Below are positions 1 to 11,190 of a DNA stretch of 64,000 nt, piece by piece. Source of the stretch: Loripinus fragilis (Eukaryota; Mollusca; Bivalvia; Lucinida; Lucinidae); assembly GCA_964019695.1 (NCBI GenBank), contig OZ026517.1, positions 55,731,672 through 55,795,671 of the forward strand. The letters are read 5' to 3'. A program made the translations under genes and the position numbers. Under the pieces are notes generated by a model. The model had not been told where the DNA came from. It was given only the letters and a program-made list of their open reading frames with translations, and did not search any database. Positions within the stretch are counted from its first letter, which is position 1. The number at the start of each line of letters is the position of its first letter.

Positions 1-934
1 ACTTAGGACACACCCATTTTCAACCTATTGACCAACCAGTTTATCTTTGCAGTATTAGCATGTCCAACAAATAAAGTTTTACAATCATATAAACTATCAA
101 GATTAACCAAGATGTGATATACCATGATGGATATGAGTGTCTTAACTAGACTGCATAATCTTATTAAAATGGCTCAATCAACACCATAAATATAAGTCGG
201 TTGCTAGACGACTTTATTAACTCCTGTCATGCTGAATATTATTTTATGCACAACACTTCTCCCCACTTTATTTCTGTTACCATGCAACATTCCTGTACCA
301 TGCAACATTCCCGTTGTAAGTACACACTTGCAGACAGAGTGGAAAACAGTGTGTATCCTGATCAGATGGCCTCATCAGAAGTCCCCTGAATTGGATGTAC
401 AGTGTTTTTAAGACAACAGATAAATTTGGGATCAGCAGGACAAGGATTAAGACAGAATAATCCTTCTTTAGATTGGTTTTATCATACATATACACCTGCC
501 CAATTAAAGAAAGAAAATAATTGAAGGAGATACAAATTTAAAAACAAAGAAATTTACAAAATGACACAATTTTAGTTTATTACTGGACTAGTAGAAATAA
601 GGATTGAATAACGAATAAGACTAAAATTCATGAGTAAGGAATGGTGGCGGGTTCAACTTATACTTAACAACATTTTAAAACACAACAAATTTGCTACATC
701 ACCAGCTTCTGCTCGTGTAAATAAGAGCCCAAACCTCATTATCATTAGTTCCAGTGTATTTCTTGAATAAGTTTCATGTTTATTTGTAATTTTGATTGCA
801 ACAAATATTAATGGAAGTTAGATCCGCCTCGCTTAGAAAATTATTCATGTATGTTCACTATTATGGATAGTTGTACTCGTCTAAAGTTACAAACATGTTC
901 AAAATAACAAAACGAAATAAGAGATATACAATAC
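1..934. other. AT-rich stretch, nothing recognised
   Basis: Only short unrelated open frames. No protein motif, terminal repeat or RNA signature was seen. Confidence 0.5.
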
Positions 935-1013
935 AGCAGACTCTGTGGTCTAGTGGTTAGAACAGTTGACTCATATACGTGTGGTCGCTGGTTCGATTCC
1001 TACCTAACATATA
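935..1013 (+). repeat. tRNA-derived SINE head or tRNA pseudogene
   Basis: An A-box-like TGGTCTAGTGGTTAGAAC and a B box GGTTCGATTCC are spaced as in a tRNA promoter. The acceptor and T stems do not pair well, so I call a SINE head or decayed tRNA copy and not a functional tRNA. A T-rich stretch follows. Confidence 0.55.
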
Positions 1014-1039
1014 TTTTTTTCAAGTTTTTGTTTGTTTGT

Positions 1040-1200
1040 TTTTGAAGCTTTACGTCCGCGTCAACAAATTTTCAGTAATGTCGGGACGATTTCCTCTTTT
1101 CATAGGTTGAACCAGTAGTTAGCAGTGGATAACGTGTGTAATAGTGACTGCGCTGGCGGTGAGTCTCGAACTGGCATTAGCCTTTCGATCCCCAGTCTAA
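1040..1200 (-). repeat. tRNA-derived SINE, GGGACGTAA family, degenerate
   Basis: Read on the minus strand it carries a B-box-like AGTTCGAGACTC, then the body motifs shared with the copies at 3.4, 10.0 and 39.2 kb (a stretch like ACTGGTTCAACC, then a GGACGTAAAG-type end). The head is degraded. Confidence 0.5.
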
Positions 1201-1225
1201 CGCTCAAGTGGCTTTTTTTATTTTT

Positions 1226-2780
1226 ATACCCCGCCACACTTTAGTGTCGGGGTATTATGTTATACCTTTCTGTGTCTGTCCGTCCGTCCGTCCGTGCTCA
1301 CCATTTCTGATCGATAACTTGAGTATTTATTCACAGATTTTTTTTCAAATTTTGCATACATATTGTTATCGGCGATGAGTGGTATGGGATTGTTAATGGG
1401 CAAAATCCGTCCATTTTTAACGGAGTTACTGCCCTTTTTCGTATTGGAAAAATGGTTTCTGGCCTGTTATTCCTTTACTGTTAATGATATCTGAATGAAA
1501 CTTCACAGATATGTTGCACATCAAAGGTTACATATTGTGACTAAGGACCGTCACTCTTACCTTTCCCGTTTGTGAGTTATCTGCCCTTGATTGAATTAAA
1601 AAATGTTTTTTACCCCTAGTTCCTATACTATGTGGAATATTTAAATGAAAATTTACAGATATGTTTCACATCAAAGGTTACATACTGTGACAAAGAACCA
1701 TCACTCTTACCTTTCCAGTTCATGAGTTATCGGCCCTTGATTGATCTGAAAAATGGTTTTTGATCTGTAGTTCATTTACTATATGGAATATCTGAATGAA
1801 ACTTCACAGATATGTTGATCATCAAAGGTTACATATTGTGACTAAGGATCGTCACTGTTACCTTTCCAGATTGTGAGTTATCCACCCTTGATTGATCTGA
1901 GAATTGGTTATTGGCCTGTAGTTTCTTTTACTATATGGAATATCTGAATGAAACTTCACAGATATGTTGAACATCAAAGTTTACATATTTTCAGTAATGA
2001 CCGTCACCCTTACCTTTCCAGTTCATGAGTTATCCGCCCTTGATTGATCTGAAAAATGGTTTTTGACCTGTAGTTCATTTACTATATGGAGTATCTGAAT
2101 GAAACTTCACAGATATGTTGACCATCAAAGGTTACATATTGTGGGTAAGGATCGTCACTCTTACCTTTCCAGATTGTGAACTATCCACCCTTGATTGATC
2201 TGAGAATTGGTTTTTGACCTGTAGTTCATTTCATCCGTCCGTGCTCACTGTTTCCGATCGATAACTTGAGTATTTATGCACAGAATTTTTTCAAATTTTG
2301 CATACATATTGTTATTGGGGATGAGTGGTATGGGATTGTTAATGGGCAAAATCCGACCATTTTCGATGGAGTTACTGCCCTTTCTCCCTTTAAAAAATGG
2401 TTTCTGGCCTGTTATTCTTTTACTGTTTATGATATCTGAATGATACTTCACAGATATGTTGAACAGCAAAGGTTACATATTACAACGAAGGACCGTCACT
2501 CTTACCTTTCCAGTTCATGAGTTATCCGCCCTTGATTAATCTGGAAAATGTTTTTGACCTGTAGTTCCTTTACTATATGAAATATCTGAATGAAACTTCA
2601 CAGATATGTTGACCATCAAAGGTTACATATTGTGACTAAGGACGTCATATCACTGTCTATCTCAGTTCTGTTGCTATTTAGGCATCACATATCTCACAAA
2701 ATAACTTTTGGTGCCCCCAGCAGTGGCGGGGTATTATGCAGTGCTTGCGGTGCTTTTATTTATTTGTTCTTTCACTGGGA
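1226..2780 (+). mobile_element. Hairpin-headed element with 151-bp internal tandem repeats
   Basis: The ends are a perfect 12-bp inverted repeat: ATACCCCGCCAC at 1226-1237 and GTGGCGGGGTAT at 2723-2734. The left end also folds on itself (TACCCCGCCAC then GTGTCGGGGTA, one mismatch), so the outer arm can pair either locally or with the far end. A short CCGT microsatellite follows at about 1280. The interior is a tandem array: the motif CACAGATATGTT recurs near 1504, 1655, 1805, 1957, 2108, 2449 and 2599, about 151 bp apart. The CCGTCCGTGCTCAC head module recurs at about 2232, which explains the one long gap. No coding capacity. A nonautonomous rolling-circle-like (Helentron/pearl-type) element is my best guess; other DNA element classes are possible. 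Confidence 0.7.
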
Positions 2781-3350
2781 CTGTAGAATGTGCCAATGTA
2801 CATGTAGTCCCAAAATATTGTTTTATATGATATCACATAATAACATTATATAGTTTTAGAAACACTTTGGGATGTCGAAAAGACCTGTTTTTTTACCACA
2901 CACTGGTGGAACCGCTGGTGTAATCTTCAATGTGCTTGGCTGCCAATTCAGAGACTCCATTTTGGTAGAAATTCGTTCTAAAAATAGTTTCTATGGTCAT
3001 CCTTTCCCCTCCACTTTCTCAATTAGAGCAACGAACTAGTTGGCACTCAATATTGATAAAGTATGGAACAGTGTAGATCGGTTAATCCATTTATGCATAC
3101 TGGAGTCTTCAATCCATTTAAACTGACTGGTCGATCTGTAATTATAGGGTCTTTATTTTTGTTTTATCACTTTACAGAAATTGTTGTATCATTTAAGCAA
3201 ACAGCGTAGACCTTATCAGACATTATTTCATTCACCATCTGCCTTGTGTCTGTGTTGGACCTGCACTGTTTGTCAAATTCCTCTATACAATGTATGGGTG
3301 CTAGGCATTATTGGGCTTTTAAAATGACTGTTCAAATAATGTCGAAAAGT
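2781..3350. other. No recognised feature
   Basis: AT-rich DNA with no protein motif or paired terminal repeat that I could identify. Confidence 0.4.
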
Positions 3351-3354
3351 CTTT

Positions 3355-3530
3355 TTTGTCTGCGCTGATGGTTAACTCATCAGTAAACAATCTTTCAGTC
3401 ATATCGGGACGTTTCATAATTTTTTGGGTTAAACCAGTTCGAAGCAGAACATATAAAGTGTCTTCCTAAAGGACACAACACACTGGCCCTGTTGAGTCTC
3501 GAACAAGTGGCCATTCAGATACTACTCTTG
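3355..3530 (-). repeat. SINE relic, GGGACGTAA family
   Basis: The minus strand carries the family body: a B-box-like TTCGAGACTC, a GTGTCC/AGGAAGACAC-like stretch, AACCAGTTC-type sequence and a degenerate 3' end near ATCAACAATCTTTCAGT. It matches the better-preserved copy at 39165-39355. Confidence 0.5.
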
Positions 3531-4404
3531 GTTATATCGGCGATCTGCAGTTAAAACTATTCAACTTATGAGAAGTCCCTAGGGAAATATATACCACCTG
3601 ACTCAGTCAAAACCTAGAGGGTAGTGTATTCGAGCTTTAACCTTAAGCCAAAACCTCAAATCAAGCTGAAACCGTCCAAATAAGCACTCGGGCGACGACA
3701 TCCATATGGACGGGAACCCCACTTGCCCTGACATGCCCCCTCTTTGATAAATTTTTGCCAGGCTGTTATAAAGGCAATTGAAATAAGGTTAAAGAAGCCT
3801 GTTTCTGTATTCCCTGCAGCTCTGAACAGCTGAGATCCCACTACACCAACACGAGTCTAGCTGTACAAGAGCTCACATGCAGTCTTCCCCGCACCTTAAC
3901 ACCTTTCATCACTGCGTCTGTCAGACAGGGAGTCAAAACAGTCCTTGCACACCCGAAACCTGGGTCCATACAGTGCCTTGTATACAATAGCCCTGGTATC
4001 CATAGGACAAGTCAGGCTTAATCGAAGGAAACCCAGTGCACGCACCAACACAAACGCCGATACTATTTTTCATATGCCAGGCGAAGTGATGTAGTTGTAA
4101 ATGCTTTTCGTTGATATGCTGGGTATGGAGATGCAAACAAACACGTCAGTGCGTGTGTCTGTTGGTAGGGGAAGGGAAGGGGGTTGGGATTGAGAACCCA
4201 TACTTAGACTGACCTTAGCAGTCGCTGAGAGTTATCGAAATATCGGTTATAGACTTCCTTTCGACTACGGTTATCTGGCTTCTTCAGTTTGTCAGATGCG
4301 GCTTTAAGCCATGACACTGGCACGCACGCACGCATGCCATCCGGTGTGAGGTCACTTACACCTGGAGAGATTACCCTAAACATTTCATTAAAATGGAGTC
4401 TCAC
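3531..4404. other. No recognised feature
   Basis: Only spurious short frames. The segment is less AT-rich around 3650-4030, but I recognise no gene in it. Confidence 0.4.
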
Positions 4405-4505
4405 GGTTGTTGTGTTGCTGTCAGTGGTCTGTGTTTAATTCACGATGGCGAGAGTTAGCTTGTGGTCTATGATTGCATTATTTCCTGGTCATACTCACTT
4501 TTTTT
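4405..4505 (+). repeat. Decayed copy of the RT-element 3' tail
   Basis: The end GTGGTCTATGATTGCATTATTTCCTGGTCATACTCAC resembles, in spaced matches, the tail shared at 10.3, 26.3 and 57.5 kb (TTTGTGATTGTGGTATTTCC then a TGATCATACTCAC end). It is the weakest of the four tail copies. Confidence 0.35.
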
Positions 4506-4509
4506 GACC

Positions 4510-5268
4510 ACACACATGACATTTTGAACACACCTTGCTCTCACCTTTCCTTTTGTAGGATAGCTCTTCACTCACTTAATTGGTTTGAGCGTAGGAAGTG
4601 TTAATAAAACGACCAAATTATTTGCAGATATTAATATCCCTTTATCTACTATTTGTTCCTAAATCCGTATTATGGCAAACAGTGCAGACCCAGATGCGCA
4701 TTTGATCAGAGTCTACACTGTTTGCTAAGACAAATCGATCGTCAGTGAAAGAATGCATTTTTTTCCGAAAATATAACTTGTGACCCCTAAATATATACAA
4801 TTGGTCATCGTTTATTGCATTGAATTCCGCTAATATATCTATTTTCTGAATAATTATATTGCTATGAATCATTATATTGCTAAATAATCATTAAATATGG
4901 TATTTCATATATGAAACTTTTTTTTGAGTTATTGGAACTCTTTGCCCTACCCTAGGAGAAAAGTAACCGTGATAGTCGAGTTGTGTGCTGGCTTGTCACA
5001 CACAGTAAAGCCGTACTTCTGTCAACATTCTTCTACTTTGGTAAATGATCGAACCGTTGTTTTGGACAATCAGAGCGTTTATGATCGCCGCCTTATTGGT
5101 AGAGCTGTAATAATCATAACAGAAAAGACAGGGTCTTCTTGAGTTACTTAATTTTGAATTAACCCAGAAGCCTTATGAGTAGGTTTGTCTCTCTATCCTA
5201 TTTCGATTTAGCCGAGTTGTTCAGGAAGTCGATGTTTTCCATTCATAGAAACAAACCAATGAACCTGG
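4510..5268. other. No recognised feature
   Basis: AT-rich DNA, no supported gene. A small frame at 4924-5142 has no motif I know. Confidence 0.4.
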
Positions 5269-5274
5269 ATATTT

Positions 5275-5517
5275 CATGCGCGGATCCAGAAAGTTTTTTC
5301 AGAGGGGGTCCAACTTTGACTACGTTTTTTTAGGTGATACCACTATAAGCGGGCCATTATCGTCCCGCCAGCGAAACGCCCATCACTGAATGCTGACTTG
5401 GTAGCTTTGTGGTTTTACAGGGGATCCAGACCAATATTGCTAAGAGACCCTATATCTTTGTGATATTTCAGGGGGGGGGGTCCGGACCCCCTATCCCCCC
5501 CTCTGGATCCGCACATG
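5275..5517 (-). mobile_element. MITE, CATG-GCGGATCC family, copy 1
   Basis: The ends CATGCGCGGATCCAGA and CTCTGGATCCGCACATG are inverted repeats. The flanks TATTT (5270-5274) and AATTT (5518-5522) look like a 5-bp target duplication with one change. The interior (GCCAGCGAAACGCC, then a GGTCTGGATCC-like block) is the reverse complement of the copies at 53935 and 63335. Non-coding. Confidence 0.75.
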
Positions 5518-5522
5518 AATTT

Positions 5523-6284
5523 GTCTGTAATTAAAGGCTCCGATAGACTGATTATGTTGCTTATCCCGGGGTGCAGCATATTGTGATATAGAGGTCCACC
5601 GTTTTGCTTTTTTCATATCAAATTTGAATGAGTAGATGTTGTCATATAATTGACCTAATGCACGGTGTGGAGACTGCTATGTTACATTACTAGTATCTTG
5701 AAATCTCGACTGAATATGTGTGGTGCTCTGAAAACTTCAATATGCAGTTTTCTGTGCGTCTAATAGTTCAGACATACATCGATACATTTGTATTCTTTTT
5801 ACCTATGTAACAAAGACCAAATAATCTACAAATCGTTCACTAGTAAATATATAACAAGACCTATCCAAACAAATTTAATTTTAATAAAATGAAAACAGTA
5901 AACTCCTAGCACACAAACGCTGCACCCCGTGTTACATCATGAGTACTAGTTGGTCTATCAGGAACGGACAAATGGTTTCGGAAAGGCAAATTTTCCTCCA
6001 GAAAGAAGATAGATACTCTGTGCAACACGTTTTACATTACCCGACAGTACATATGAAAGTTAAGACTCCAGCTCTCATTGGGGAGGTAAACTTAGGGTGC
6101 CTATCCATCCTCTTTTAGTTGAATGGTGATCGAACTAACATCGATAGAATTAATCTGTCATTTTAAAACAGTTGGTCAATCATGCAGTCGCTCGAACTAC
6201 TGTCGTGCGGACCAAGAGTGACAGTGACGTAATATTTTGTTTTCAATTGTTAAGTTCAACATTAATTTGTACACTCCACTTGAG
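5523..6284. other. No recognised feature
   Basis: No coding or repeat structure identified. Confidence 0.4.
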
Positions 6285-6300
6285 CTAACGGGAATCGATA

Positions 6301-6353
6301 GATCACATGTGTATTAATCCTTTCCTGCGGAAAGGATTAATACACAAGTGATC
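6301..6353. repeat. Near-perfect 25-bp-arm hairpin
   Basis: Arms 6301-6325 and 6329-6353 pair at 24 of 25 positions around a TGC loop. Weaker complementarity extends outward (ATCGATA and CATCGG), suggesting the centre of a small foldback element. Confidence 0.8.
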
Positions 6354-6500
6354 CATCGGTTATTAGTCCCTGATAAATTTGTAAATTAAACATGACGTAA
6401 CTGTCACACTTGGCTGGCATGACAGTAAAGTGGATAAAGAACACTATATTTTAATAATAGCTATTCGTTTAAATCCCTATCAGTATGTATATAAGTGGTC

Positions 6501-6824
6501 CAAATACTGTCCGTCATGAGGCTCAAACCCGTTACCACAAGCCTACGAGTCATGTTTGCTAGCCGCTACACTATAAAAGTTGTAGCACGTAGCTGTCGCT
6601 TTTTTGTGTTTAGATTCATTTTCCGCTTCAGTACAATTAGTTACACAGTGTACACTATTATACAAATACTGTCCGTCATGAGGCTCAAACCCGTTACCAC
6701 AAGCCTACGAGTCATGTTTGCTAGCCGCTACACTATAAAGGTTGTAGCACGTAGCTGTCGCTTTTTTGTGTTTAGATTCATTTTCCGCTTCAGTACAATT
6801 AGTTACACAGTGTACACTATTATA
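6501..6824 (-). repeat. Tandem duplication of a tRNA-derived SINE head
   Basis: Two copies of a 162-bp unit (6501-6662 and 6663-6824) differ at about one base. On the minus strand each has an A-box-like TAGTGTAGCGGCTAGC and a B-box-like GGGTTTGAGCC, so this is a recently duplicated SINE 5' region. The 116-residue frame across it is a by-product of the duplication. Confidence 0.75.
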
Positions 6825-6845
6825 CACAGTGAGTTTGGTTTTTAG

Positions 6846-7700
6846 TCATTAGTCGATAGTCGTTAGTTTCATCCTTATTTTTTCTAGTCTAATACCAAAA
6901 ATAATTTATAACAAAAATACTTAATTTTTGCCTCATAACACTACTGACGAAATTATTACAACTATTAAATCCTTGAGGACATGGAATGTAACGTAGTAGT
7001 TGATTCAAATCTTCAAGTTCGCGTTGTGTTTTCAAAGTTTCTTTAGAATTTCTAAAGCTTGTAAATTTCAACTTTCACAATTTTATAATTTTATTAAATC
7101 TTCTTAAGTCCAACTTAAATACTTCTAGAAACTATCTATAACCCAAAGTTCCAAAATCTCCCCAAAGTCTAAAGCTCTGACACTGGGTTTCATCTTATAT
7201 ACCATGAAGTCACGTAATAGAAGCTGATCACAGCGCCATCTAATGATATCATCACTAACCAATCATATTTCAAGTTTACTAAAAAGCGCCCTCTACATTT
7301 ATATCAACCAATCAGAAGATACAAAAGTAACTCATAGTCAGTCACACCAGTTGTGCAATTTCCCAAAGGTCATATGATTCAATGTATTGCGCAAACCTGC
7401 CAATCAATGTCAGAATTGACATGATCTATTAACTGAGCTTATGTAATTTTACTAAACTAAGTAACATCTGTCATCATGACTTTTTGAAAGTGTTAAAACA
7501 TTCCATCAGAATTGACAGGCTAATAAATATGACATTTGAGAAACAGTAACAAACTGGTGTCAGAATTCCTTATAAAAACATAAACATGTCAATCACATAT
7601 GTCAACGACACACCTGGCAGAACACCTGTGTCTTATTCAAACCAAGCATTCACAAATATTGCAAATCCTCCAGGCAATTCACAATTTTTATAAACCCTCT
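6846..7700. other. No recognised feature
   Basis: AT-rich; no motif or repeat partner found within the window. Confidence 0.4.
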
Positions 7701-9535
7701 CAGATGAAACAAGCAGCTATTTAATAGGAAAAGCGCAGGGCAAGACTTGATAGGTGCAGAATTTGCTCCAATTTTGAAAAATGTATTTAATAGTGTTCTT
7801 GAACTTGGCGTCAGTCCCAAGTCCTTTGGCGAAACTGCTCTATATCTTGTACATAGAAGTGAACCAACTAGTGATCCCAACAATTTTCGAGGCATATCAT
7901 TAGTTAATACAATCCAGCATTTTAAACGATCGCTTTTTTGCTTGGGTCGAACAAAATGAGAAACTTGATGAGTCACAAGTCTGGGTTCAGAACAGGCTAT
8001 TCTGCTTTGGACAACGTATTTTCTTTAAGTTTTGTTATCCAAAAATAAGTATCAAGACGTGGAGGACGATTTTTATCTGTTGACACGAACAGCTCTTTAA
8101 AAGCAAAATGAACCAAAGGAGTACATGGTAATTTTAAAAAAACAGTTAACTCTTTATTTATCCTAACATATACGCATCTGTACACACAACTTATGGTCTA
8201 ACACAAGCTCTAACTTGTAATAATGGTATCAGACAAGGGGACGTTAGCAGTCTGTTTTTTTTTCGCATTGTTGCTAAACGATTTATGTAACTTAACTCCA
8301 AGAATAGTGCGCTGGTGGAATCTTCATAACTGAGGAGGTTCCAGACATATTCTGCTTAATGTTCGCAGATAATATTGCTAATTGTGCCAAAACACAGGTT
8401 ATGGTGCAAAACAATTATACATTATTATATCCGAATTCGTCAATTAACAAAAATGACGGTAAATTTGAATAAAACTGAAATTATCATATTTCACAATGGT
8501 GTTCCTCTACGCAGTTATTAGTATTGGAATTTTAATGTTTTAACAGTTAAAAATACTTCTGAGTACAAATATCTGGGTCTTTTATTTACACCTAAACTTT
8601 CGTGGTCTAAAGCGATATAGAAATTGGCATCCCAAACTAGCAAAGCAAATTTTGCATAAAAAACTATCAACGCAAATTTTGTTATTTTCAACAAGATGAA
8701 CTATTCCGTCTGTTTAATTCTATGGTTAAACAAATCCTTTGCTATGGGTCTGAAGCTCGGGGGCACTGAATATTCAGACGTTATAGAATCTGTTAATCTC
8801 ATTTTGTGTAATTAATTTCTAGGAGTCAACAGCTCAGTAAACAATGCTGTTGCTATTGGTGAGTGTGACCATCTTCCTTTTAGTGTGTCATATTTCACTA
8901 GTTGTATAAAGTATATGGTGTTAACTTTTACATGTGTAAAATGACAGATACTTAAAGAGATTCTATAAAAGGCTGAAAGCATTAGATGAAATAGGCAGAC
9001 ATAAATTAGCTTCAAATTCGTAACTTATTATTCACCTATTGGTGTGGGTATATATGGATGCTCAAGATGTTGGAGATATTGATATGTTATATACCAGGTT
9101 AAGTAGCATGACCCAGAGGTGGCACGCAGATAATAACTGATTCTTCTCAATGTGATACATATATAGAATTTAAGTGAAAATATTTATGCATAGACATACC
9201 TGATTTCTTAAAAAAAGCATTTGCAAGATTTCGAAGCTCTTGCCAAAAATTCAATATTGAGCTTGGTCGCCATAGAAGAATATCCAAAGCGGATAGAGTT
9301 TGTAAAAAATTTAAATCACCATAATTTACTTGTTGTTGAGGAGGAATTTCATGTATGTTTTAAACGTGTTAAATTTGAAGCCTTAAGAAACGAGTATTTG
9401 ATTACGTGGTATCATTCTGGTGATAGTTTGCAAAAATTTCATAACATTATTAGTACAAATAATTCTGTACTGATTAAAAGGATGTGCACAAATATCAACG
9501 AATTTTTGAAGCTTAAAAACTCACAATTACTTTAA
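7700..9535 (+). pseudogene. LINE ORF2 3' half (reverse transcriptase to C-terminus), dead
   Basis: Non-LTR retrotransposon polyprotein, broken by many frameshifts and stops. In order I see a finger/palm segment with SDPNNFRGISL (about 7860-7910), an ESQ-G-like stretch and SRRGGRF (about 7950-8070), GIRQGDVSS (about 8215), the catalytic box as FADNIANC (about 8360), where the family has FADD, then VNLNKTEII and YKYLGLLFTPKLSWS (about 8460-8620). The C-terminal domain lies at 9221-9535 and contains a relic RNEYLITWYHSGD. The FADD-to-FADN change alone would abolish catalysis. The family matches bivalve LINE proteins I remember; the clade is not resolved. No 5' end or ORF1 was found. Confidence 0.8.
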
Positions 9536-9942
9536 ATCTCAACCTTCTGTTCAAATATCAATCGATATGTGGGTTCAACTACCATTATGTTAGAGGTGTT
9601 CTGGATAAGCTAGACAACATTATTTCGAAAATAAAATTATGTTATCTGGTTTCTCTAGATAACTTATAACATATGGTATGCTAACAAGGTATGATAGCAA
9701 GGTATGATATCAAGGACCTCACTACTACTTGTATTCTGGCGGCCATCTTGAAAAGAGTACATGTACAAAGGGCAAAATCCAAATTAACAAGTGACTCAGA
9801 TAAAATAAAACATGAAATTTAGAAGTCGTGCAAAGAATACACAGATCAGAAATCACAATTTCGAATTTGTCAGGTTTTGACAATACACGTGCGAATGCAT
9901 AAAATGAGCATTTATTTGAATTTCGTCATGATATTTACAAAA
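9536..9942. other. LINE 3' flank, otherwise nothing recognised
   Basis: Contains small direct repeats of AAGGTATGATA near 9685-9712. No gene. Confidence 0.4.
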
Positions 9943-9954
9943 AAAATGTACGAG

Positions 9955-10157
9955 AGAACGCTATGGCTCAGTGCTAGGGTGCTTAACTCGAGATTGAGGG
10001 GTTGTAGTTTCGAGCCTCACCAGAGGCACAGCTTTGTTCCCTTATGCAAGACAATTTATCCTCTGCTTAGTACTGGCTCTATTCAGGAAGACCCTGTCCT
10101 GACATACTTAGAATTCGTTGACTGGGACGTAACGATTCAAATTAAACAAAAACAAAT
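9955..10157 (+). mobile_element. tRNA-derived SINE with target-site duplication
   Basis: Head with A box TGGCTCAGTGCTAGGGTG and B-box-like GTTTCGAGCC, conserved body, and the end TGGGACGTAACG plus an A-rich tail. Flanks AAAATGTACGAG (9943-9954) and AAAATGTATGAG (10158-10169) form a 12-bp target duplication with one mismatch, which fixes both ends. Transcription would be by RNA polymerase III from the two boxes. Mobilisation by a partner LINE is inferred from the family. Confidence 0.8.
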
Positions 10158-10284
10158 AAAATGTATGAGCGAAATTCTTTTCATTAACGTGTTTCTATTC
10201 ACCTTGCAACATCAGTTGCAATGCTTATTAATGCTCATAATTGACGATTTGCATCAAATATATAAAACAATGTTTTGAAAGTTG

Positions 10285-10500
10285 TTTGTGGGAGTCTTTA
10301 ATTGTTCTATGTTTTGTTGTACGTTACTTTATGTCCATTTTAGTTTTGCAATCATCTTGATGGGGAACAGAGAGCTGCTTTGCTTAGTTTGTCTTCCTGG
10401 TGTCTCGTGATGGTTGTGTGGCTCTTCATCGCGGTTCCATGGGTTTGTCTGCGGTTTGTGATTGTGGTATTTCCTGATCACACTCACTTACTATTTTTGA
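10285..10500 (+). repeat. RT-element 3' tail, copy
   Basis: About 215 bp nearly the same as 57490-57690: TTTGTTGTACGTTACTTTA, then ATCTTGATG, CTTCCTGGTGTCTCGTGAT and TTTGTGATTGTGGTATTTCC. In the 57-kb copy this lies directly downstream of reverse-transcriptase coding sequence, so here it is a 5'-truncated insertion. Confidence 0.75.
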
Positions 10501-11190
10501 GAACATTTGCTTTACCTTTAATGCCTTTCCACTGTGTACTTGCAGCAGCCCAGCGACAACATCTGTTCCTAATGTATGCCTTGTCCTATCGTACGTTCTC
10601 GCGACGCCTGGCGCGTCATAGTTAAAAACTGTGCTCATTTTCAGCAAACTTAGGTGACTGAAATGAATAAATATGTACTTCAGTGTACAAAATAATGAGG
10701 TTGTAAAACATACTAACTGCATATTTTATTCAACTTTACCCAGTGGCCTATATTACGTTTTATCAATATTTGGTGCACTATTTGCCGCGATAATCGAAAA
10801 AAGCTCTCTCCCGCCAATTACATGTAATCATCTGTCCGTCGGTATTTTGAACAGAGGTGATTATGCCCGCGCGAGGGTTTGCTCATTAGATGACGTCAGA
10901 TGTAAACAAGCGTCTTGACGTTACGAAATGTTTATGTCGTGTAACTACCGGGTATGTAAATTCTGCCCTTCATTATCAGGGCCTAGGGGTGGTGTGCCCA
11001 GGCCCCTCTAACGATCGACATATCAGCCGTGGTTTACTTATTTTTCAACAGGTAATTTCTTCTGTAAATGCAACATTTAAAATCTGTTCTCCGAGTGCAT
11101 TAAAAGATAAAACCAAACATATGATTAAAATAGATGGCTTAATTTGGTACATCTGTATGTGATAATGGGACTCAAATGAGATGGACTATC
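10501..11190. other. No recognised feature
   Basis: Several small overlapping frames without known motifs. A GGGCCTAGGGG...CCCAGGCCCC hairpin sits near 10979-11008. Confidence 0.4.

Noticed and set aside
935..1013. Functional tRNA gene
   Set aside because: A and B boxes are present but the acceptor and T stems pair poorly and a SINE-like context follows.
1497..2650. CRISPR-like array
   Set aside because: Regular spacing comes from 151-bp tandem units inside a eukaryotic mobile element; repeats are long, diverged and without unique spacers.
6495..6845. 116-residue repeated protein
   Set aside because: The internal repeat comes from the 162-bp tandem duplication of a SINE head; no motif.
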